From an uncultured Rhodospirillales bacterium (GTDB lineage Bacteria; Pseudomonadota; Alphaproteobacteria; Acetobacterales; Acetobacteraceae), in NCBI GenBank assembly GCA_903835235.1, contig CAILMF010000001.1, positions 1 to 64,000 of the forward strand: a stretch of DNA of 64,000 bases, in the 5' to 3' direction. Position 1 is the first letter of the stretch. Each line of letters starts with the position of its first letter. The notes beneath the pieces are model-generated. The model was not told where the DNA came from. It saw only the letters and a program-made list of their open reading frames with translations, and made no database searches. Both the position numbers and the translations under genes were made by a program. Shown here in pieces: positions 59,389-64,000 of the stretch.

Positions 59389-59949
59389 GTGCTGCCGCTG
59401 GCGCTGGAGCTCGGCACCTGGCCGGTTCTGCTGGTGGGCGATGGCCCGGCGGCGCTGAAGCGGCTGGAGCTGCTGCGGGCTTCCGGCGCGGCGTTGCTCA
59501 CCGTCTACGCCGCCGACCCGTCGCCCGCGATGCAGGCGGCGGCCGGCGCATTGCTGGTGCCGCGCTGGCCGACCGACGCGGAAGTGGTCGCGGCGCGGGT
59601 GCTGTTCCTCGCGGGTTTGCCGGATGCCGAGAATGAACGGCTGGTGGCGCTGGGGCGTGCGCATCGGGTGCTGTGCAATGCGGAGGACGTGCCGCATCTG
59701 TGCGACGCCTATGCGCTTTCCATCGTGCGGCGCGGCAACCTGGTGCTGGCGGTTTCCACCGAAGGGAAAAGCCCGGCCGTCGCGCGCATCCTGCGGCAGT
59801 GGCTGGAGCGGCGCTTCGGCCCCGAATGGGAACAGCATCTGCAGGCCGCCGCCGTGCAGCGCAACCGCTTGCGGGCCGAGGGTGCCTCCCCACCTGCCAT
59901 CACAGCCGCAACCGCCGCCCTGTTGGCGCCCTTTTTGGAGCAAGACTGA
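59389..59949 (+). CDS. Met8/CysG-N-like siroheme-type dehydrogenase
   Basis: This 186-residue protein looks like the precorrin-2 dehydrogenase part of siroheme synthase: a Rossmann start WPVLLVGDGPAALKRLELLR, VLFLAGLPDAENERLVAL, HRVLCNAEDVPHLCDAYALS and the family signature VLAVSTEGKSPAVARILRQW. The usual GGGxVAxRK reads GDGPAALKR. The GTG start lies one base after the previous stop and the end overlaps the monooxygenase start. Siroheme would serve sulfite or nitrite reductase, so its place in a carbon-degrading operon is unexpected; sulfite release from a sulfonate would explain it. Confidence 0.82.
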   Translation: MLPLALELGTWPVLLVGDGPAALKRLELLRASGAALLTVYAADPSPAMQAAAGALLVPRWPTDAEVVAARVLFLAGLPDAENERLVALGRAHRVLCNAEDVPHLCDAYALSIVRRGNLVLAVSTEGKSPAVARILRQWLERRFGPEWEQHLQAAAVQRNRLRAEGASPPAITAATAALLAPFLEQD

Positions 59950-60983
59950 TGAAGTTCGGCATCTTCGACCAGAACGACGCCGGCGTGCTGCCGCTGGCCG
60001 AGCATTACGAAGCCAGGTTGCAGCTGTGCGAGGCCTATGACCGGCTCGGCTTCACCACCTATCACCTGAGCGAGCACCACGCGACGCCGCTGAGCTACAC
60101 GCCCTCCACCGGCGTTTTTCTGTCGGCTGTGGCGCAGCGCACCAAGACGCTGCGCTTTGGGCCGCTGGTGTATATTTTGCCGCTGCGGCATCCGCTGCAA
60201 CTGGCCGAGGAAATCTGCATGCTGGACCAGATGTCCGGCGGGCGGCTGGAACTCGGCATCGGCCGCGGCGCGGTACCGCATGAGCTGCGCCACCATGGCG
60301 TGGACCCCAGCGTGGCGGTGCCGATGTACCGCGAGGCGCTTCAGGTTCTGTTGCAGGCGCTGACCCAGCCGAGCGTCGATTTCCAGGGCCAGTACTACAC
60401 CTACAACGACGTGCCGATGGTGCTGCGGCCGGTGCAGCTGCCGCATCCGCCGCTGTGGTACGGCGTCTCCGCCGCCGATGCCGCGGTGTGGCCGGCACAG
60501 AATGCGGTCAACATCGTCTGCAATGGGCCGGTCGGGCGCGTCGCCGAGATCGCCGCGCGCTACAAGGCGGAATGGGCGGCGCAGGGCAAGCCGGCCAGCG
60601 CGCTGCCCTGCATCGGACTCTCGCGCGCAGTCGTCATCGGCGAGACCGATGCCGAGGCGCTGGAGCAGGCGCGTATCGGTTGGAAGCGTTACAGCGAGAG
60701 CTTTTATGTGTTGTGGAAGCGCCATGGCAGCATGCCGCAATACGCCCGCACGCCGGAGGATTTCGCCGAGATGATCGAGGCCGGCACCGGCTTTGCCGGC
60801 ACCGTCTCCACGGTGCGCGACGCGCTGGTGAAGCAGGCGCGCGCGACATCGGTGAACTACGTCGTCAGCCGCTTCGCCTTCGGCGACATGTCACAGGCGC
60901 AGGCGCTGCGCAGTGCTACGCTGTTCGCCACCGAAATCATGCCCGCGCTGCGGGAACAGGAGGATCAACGCCATGCTGCCTGA
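59949..60983 (+). CDS. Luciferase-like (LLM-class) flavin-dependent monooxygenase
   Basis: This 344-residue protein has the bacterial-luciferase TIM-barrel pattern: KFGIFDQNDAGVLPLAEHYE, TYHLSEHHATPLSYTPSTGV, RFGPLVYILPLRHPLQLAEE, MLDQMSGGRLELGIGRG and PHPPLWYGVSAADA. Such enzymes use reduced FMN or F420 and include alkanesulfonate monooxygenases and other C-S or C-C cleaving enzymes. The ATG overlaps the preceding stop (ATGA). A paralogue of about the same kind lies at 63.2-64.0 kb on the other strand. Substrate not determined. Confidence 0.92.
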   Translation: MKFGIFDQNDAGVLPLAEHYEARLQLCEAYDRLGFTTYHLSEHHATPLSYTPSTGVFLSAVAQRTKTLRFGPLVYILPLRHPLQLAEEICMLDQMSGGRLELGIGRGAVPHELRHHGVDPSVAVPMYREALQVLLQALTQPSVDFQGQYYTYNDVPMVLRPVQLPHPPLWYGVSAADAAVWPAQNAVNIVCNGPVGRVAEIAARYKAEWAAQGKPASALPCIGLSRAVVIGETDAEALEQARIGWKRYSESFYVLWKRHGSMPQYARTPEDFAEMIEAGTGFAGTVSTVRDALVKQARATSVNYVVSRFAFGDMSQAQALRSATLFATEIMPALREQEDQRHAA

Positions 60984-62100
60984 ATCGAATCCGGAAGCCC
61001 TCGGCCTCGACCCCGCGCCGCTCGCGCGGCTCTGCGCCACCATCGAAAAGCACATCGCGGCGGGCTATCACCCCGGCGCGCAGCTGGCCATCGCGCGGCA
61101 TGGCGAGATGGCGCTGTACAAGTCCTTCGGCAAGGCGAGCATCGGGCCGGACAAGGCGGCGGACGACCGCACCATGTTCCTGATGTATTCCAACACCAAG
61201 GTCGTCACCACCTGCGCGATCTGGCAGCTGGTGGAAGACGGCCTGCTGCGCTTCACCGACACGGTCGCCAGCGTGCTGCCGGGCTTCGAAGCGAATGGCA
61301 AGGGCGACATCACCATCATCCAGCTGCTGTCGCACCAGGGCGGCTTCCCGTCCTCGATGCCGAACGCGAAGGTATGGGGCGACCAGGCGGAACTGCGCCG
61401 CCAGGTCTGTGCCTTCACGCTGGAATGGACGCCGGGTTCGCGCGTGCACTACCACCCGACCGCCGCACACTGGGTCTGCGCCGCGATCATCAATGAGCTG
61501 ACCGGCCGCGACTTCCGCGACGTGATCCGCGAGCGGATCATTCTGCCGCTGGGCATCGGCGAGGAGCTGTATGTCGGCACGCCCGAGAGCGAGCAGGCGC
61601 GCTGCGCCGACATCTACGACACCACGGGGCCGCACAAGTTCACCGTGCGCGCGCCGGAAGCGACCAGCGCCTTCAGGCTCTCCGGCGTGCCCGGCGGCGG
61701 CGGCTATGGCACGGCGCGGGCGATGGCGACTTTCTACCAGGCGCTGGGCAATGGCGGCGAGTTGGATGGCGTGCGGCTCGTCTCCCCGCGGATGATGGAA
61801 TACGTCACGCGCAACTTCACTGGTGACCGGCTGGACACCAATATGGGCTTCGCGATGAATCGCGGCCTCGGCCCGCATTCGCGTGGCGAGCAGGACGTGA
61901 TCCGCGGCCTGGGCACGCTGGCGCATCCGGCGACGTTCGGGCATGGCGGCGTCGGTTCCAGCTATTGCTGGGCGGACCCGGAGAGCGGGCTGTCCTTCGC
62001 CTTCTTCAGCAATTGCCGGCAGGACCAGGATGGCGGCGCCTGGCACAATGGCCGGATGGAGACGCTCTCCAACCTGGCGCACGCTTCCATCGTGGAGTGA
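60973..62100 (+). CDS. Serine hydrolase of the beta-lactamase/EstB family
   Basis: This 375-residue protein has the nucleophile motif S-x-x-K at Ser73-Lys76 (YSNTK), the expected second motif as HYHPTAAHWV, where the usual Y-x-N asparagine is proline, and a C-terminal HGGVGSSY replacing the KTG box. This pattern points to an esterase or amidase rather than a beta-lactamase. No signal peptide is seen, so it is probably cytoplasmic. It overlaps the monooxygenase gene by 11 bp and is the last gene of the operon. It may hydrolyse an ester or lactone intermediate. Confidence 0.88.
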   Translation: MLPESNPEALGLDPAPLARLCATIEKHIAAGYHPGAQLAIARHGEMALYKSFGKASIGPDKAADDRTMFLMYSNTKVVTTCAIWQLVEDGLLRFTDTVASVLPGFEANGKGDITIIQLLSHQGGFPSSMPNAKVWGDQAELRRQVCAFTLEWTPGSRVHYHPTAAHWVCAAIINELTGRDFRDVIRERIILPLGIGEELYVGTPESEQARCADIYDTTGPHKFTVRAPEATSAFRLSGVPGGGGYGTARAMATFYQALGNGGELDGVRLVSPRMMEYVTRNFTGDRLDTNMGFAMNRGLGPHSRGEQDVIRGLGTLAHPATFGHGGVGSSYCWADPESGLSFAFFSNCRQDQDGGAWHNGRMETLSNLAHASIVE

Positions 62101-62108
62101 GGGCAAAG

Positions 62109-62136
62109 CACGGCCCACGCATTGGCGTGGGCCGTG
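62109..62136. terminator. Perfect 12-bp hairpin at operon end
   Basis: CACGGCCCACGC and its complement flank the 4-base loop ATTG; a second hairpin (GCCGC-GAAT-GCGGC) follows directly. There is no T-tract, so termination or 3'-end protection is possible. It lies in the spacer between convergent genes. Confidence 0.65.
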
Positions 62137-62163
62137 GCCGCGAATGCGGCCCGCCGACAGTTC

Positions 62164-62208
62164 GGCGAAAGCCAAGCGGCCAGATGGCCGCGCCCGGCGT
62201 CTGAGGGC
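62164..62208 (-). repeat. 45-bp intergenic repeat family, copy F3
   Basis: On the minus strand this reads GCCCTCAGACGCCGGGCGCG, then GCCATCTGGCC and GCTTGGCTTTCGCC, closely matching 42217-42261. The inner stem differs in sequence between the copies but keeps its pairing. Confidence 0.85.
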
Positions 62209-62264
62209 AAGCCATTTGGCGGCGTGGATGCACGCCGCCCGGCTCGCCATGGCGTGGCGGCGCC

Positions 62265-63218
62265 TCAGCGTGCGGCCCTGATGCCCGTCGCGGCGGCAAC
62301 TTCGCCCCAGATGCGGTCTTCCTCGGCCAGCCGGGCGTTGAACTGGGCGGGCAGGCTGCCGACCGGCTCGAAGCCCCAGTCGCGCACGCGTTGCGCGGCG
62401 GCCGGCTGGTGCAGGCCGTCATGGATCGCCTTGCCCAGCAGTTCCACAATCTCCGGCGGCGTGCCGATGGGCGCGAAGAAGCCCTGCCAGATCAGCGGGT
62501 TGAAGTTGCGGTAGCCAAGCTCGGTGAAGCTCGGCACCTCCGGCAGCGCGGCCAGCCGGCCGGGGCCGGAGGTGGCGAGGATGCGCAGATTGCCGGTACG
62601 TAGCTGCGAGGACGCCGATGACGTGTCGATGAACACGCAGCAGACATGGCCACCCAGCAGGTTGGTCAGCAGCCCGTTGCGGATGGGCACATGGGTGAAG
62701 CGCAACCCCGCCTGCTGGCCGAACAGCGCGGCGAAGAGATGCGCCGAGGAGCCATGGCCGTAATTGCCCACCGGCGTCTCGTCCGGCTGCTGCTTCGCCC
62801 AGGCGACGAATTCCGTGACCGAGCGCGCCGGCACCATCGCCGGATTCACCATCAGGATATTGCCGCCGGCGTTCATCTGGCTGAGGCCGATGAGGTCGCG
62901 GCGGGCGCGGTAGGGCGTCTCGGGTTCGATATAGGGCAGCGTCATGATGGCGGAGGTGGCGGACAGGATGGTCATGCCATCCGGCCGCGCCCGCGCCACG
63001 GTGGTGACGGCGACGACGCCACCGCCGGAGGGCATCGGCTCCACCACCACCACGCGGCCGAGCAGCTCCTGCATCAGCCCGGCGACCAGGCGCGAGGGTG
63101 CATCGGTGCCGCCGCCGGCCGCGCCGGTCATGATCATGCGGATGGGACGGTCGGGCAGCACGGGCTGGGCCGCCGCCGGCGCTGCCAGCAGCAGCAGCGC
63201 CAGGATCAGCCGGGTCAC
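62265..63218 (-). CDS. Bug-family (TctC-like) periplasmic solute-binding protein
   Basis: This 317-residue protein has a signal peptide (RLILALLLLAAPAAAQ) and Bug features: IRMIMTGAAGGGTDAPSRLV, VVEPMPSGGG, PDGMTILSATSAIM, HVPIRNGLLTNLLGGHVCCV and PIGTPPEIVELL. It is more divergent than the other two receptors: the pocket stretch IHVPYRGG reads THVPIRNG, and a CC pair is present. The GTG at 63218 overlaps the stop of the monooxygenase gene (GTGA). It converges on the serine hydrolase gene. Confidence 0.9.
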   Translation of the reverse strand: MTRLILALLLLAAPAAAQPVLPDRPIRMIMTGAAGGGTDAPSRLVAGLMQELLGRVVVVEPMPSGGGVVAVTTVARARPDGMTILSATSAIMTLPYIEPETPYRARRDLIGLSQMNAGGNILMVNPAMVPARSVTEFVAWAKQQPDETPVGNYGHGSSAHLFAALFGQQAGLRFTHVPIRNGLLTNLLGGHVCCVFIDTSSASSQLRTGNLRILATSGPGRLAALPEVPSFTELGYRNFNPLIWQGFFAPIGTPPEIVELLGKAIHDGLHQPAAAQRVRDWGFEPVGSLPAQFNARLAEEDRIWGEVAAATGIRAAR

Positions 63219-64000
63219 GCCGCCACCGCCTCGCGCGCGAAGGCGGGCATCACCTCGCGCACGAACAATTCCACCGAACGCTTGCTCTCGCTCGGCACCA
63301 TCTCGCCGAAGGCGAAGCGGCAGAGCAGGTAGTTGATGCCGCTGGCCGGGATGTCCTTGGCCAATATGTCGCGCATGGTGCTGGGGGAGCCGCAGAAGGC
63401 CTGGCCGCGCGCGGCCATGTCGTCCCAGGTGGGCGGGAAGTTGGCGTTGGGCGGAATGCCGCCGCGCAGCTTCCACAGGTACATGAAGCTCTCGATCCAC
63501 TTCAGGTAGGCGCGGCGGGCCAGGGCCAGGGCTTCCGCGTCGGTCTCGGCCACCACCAGGTGGCGGCTGGTGCCGATCATCGGCAGCGTCGCCTCGCTGC
63601 GGCCCAGCGCCGACCATTCCTGGCGATAGCGGTCGGCCACCGCGCGCATCGGGCCGGCCGGCAGGTTGCCGACGACGTTGACCTGGTTCTCGGCGCACCA
63701 GGGCACGCCATCCGGCCGGGCAATGCCGTACCACAGCGGCGGGTGCGGTGCCTGCACCGGGCCGACCGTGATCGGCACGGCGTCGAAGTGGTAGAACTCG
63801 CCGTGATGGGTCAGCTCCTGGCCCTCGCTGGCCAGCATCTTCAGGATCAGGCCCAGGGCTTCGATGTACTGGGCCTGCACCGTCGCGGGGTCCAGGCCGT
63901 AGAAGCGCACCTCATGCGGGGAGATGCCGCGGCCGACGCCGATCTCCAGCCTGCCGCCGGACATGTGGTCCAGCATGCAGATCTCCTCGAACAGGCGGAG
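63215..64000 (-). CDS. Luciferase-like flavin-dependent monooxygenase, partial
   Basis: The C-terminal 261 residues of an LLM-class enzyme are present; the start lies beyond the window end. Visible features are LFEEICMLDHMSGGRLEIGV, GRGISPHEVRFYGLDPA, APHPPLWYGIARPDG and GTSRHLVVAETDAEALALAR. It resembles the monooxygenase at 59949-60983 over its whole visible length, so the two are paralogues. It is coupled to the downstream Bug receptor by a four-base overlap. Confidence 0.92.
   Translation of the reverse strand, partial: LRLFEEICMLDHMSGGRLEIGVGRGISPHEVRFYGLDPATVQAQYIEALGLILKMLASEGQELTHHGEFYHFDAVPITVGPVQAPHPPLWYGIARPDGVPWCAENQVNVVGNLPAGPMRAVADRYRQEWSALGRSEATLPMIGTSRHLVVAETDAEALALARRAYLKWIESFMYLWKLRGGIPPNANFPPTWDDMAARGQAFCGSPSTMRDILAKDIPASGINYLLCRFAFGEMVPSESKRSVELFVREVMPAFAREAVAA

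Overview
The window is a 64 kb stretch of a very GC-rich proteobacterial chromosome. Strong G/C third-position preference, orphan tripartite-tricarboxylate (Bug-type) binding proteins, a rhizobial-style rkp capsule region and ethanolamine ammonia-lyase beside catabolic genes together suggest an alphaproteobacterium, most likely Acetobacteraceae (Roseomonas-like). That placement is inference; there is no rRNA marker. I see no tRNA, rRNA, CRISPR array or prophage.

Layout. (1) 0.2-3.3 kb: TetR-type regulator, asparaginase-like protein, isochorismatase-like hydrolase and hotdog thioesterase. (2) 3.5-27.6 kb: a capsule/lipid-anchor region: glycosyltransferase, a large KS-AT-DH-(MT-like)-ER-KR-ACP megasynthase, a PLP-dependent alpha-oxoamine synthase, a GNAT-like acyltransferase and a KpsS-like protein; then an inserted island with an AT-rich orphan gene and a RES/Xre toxin-antitoxin pair between two 350-bp direct repeats; then SDR, KpsC-like transferase, lipoprotein, KpsM, KpsT, KpsE and KpsD/Wza-like exporter, closed by a terminator. 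(3) 27.7-38.4 kb: a secreted sugar-dehydrogenase-like protein with three carbohydrate-binding modules, three glycosyltransferases, ManC and a DUF4214 protein. (4) 38.4-44.6 kb: mixed genes (Bug receptor, AT-rich RTX protein, TauD-type dioxygenase, GST, RsgA) separated by repeat-rich spacers. (5) 44.7-49.6 kb: a second exopolysaccharide operon with a BcsB-like subunit, a GT2 synthase carrying a GspE-N-like domain, and a polytopic protein. (6) 49.9-54.5 kb: SDR/cupin pair, AT-rich orphan, ArfB, EutC and EutB. (7) 54.7-64 kb: a catabolic operon: two-subunit TPP decarboxylase, Bug receptor, 2-hydroxyacid dehydrogenase, MmgE/PrpD, Met8-like protein, luciferase-like monooxygenase and serine hydrolase; then a converging Bug receptor and second monooxygenase cut by the window end.

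How they work together. The main candidate system is region 2. Its megasynthase, oxoamine synthase, SDR and KpsC-like protein match the composition of the Sinorhizobium rkp-1 region (rkpA, rkpG, rkpH, rkpJ). The added GNAT protein resembles, as I recall the family, bacterial ceramide synthases. I infer a route in which a dedicated polyketide/fatty acyl chain is released by amino-acid condensation, reduced, possibly N-acylated, and used as lipid anchor for a KpsC/KpsS-primed capsule exported by KpsMTED.

A second theme is small repeats: a hairpin family with at least five copies (two forming a perfect 39-bp inverted pair), a 45-bp intergenic family with three copies, and many short tandem repeats of 15, 18, 24, about 25 and 56 bp in spacers and inside genes.
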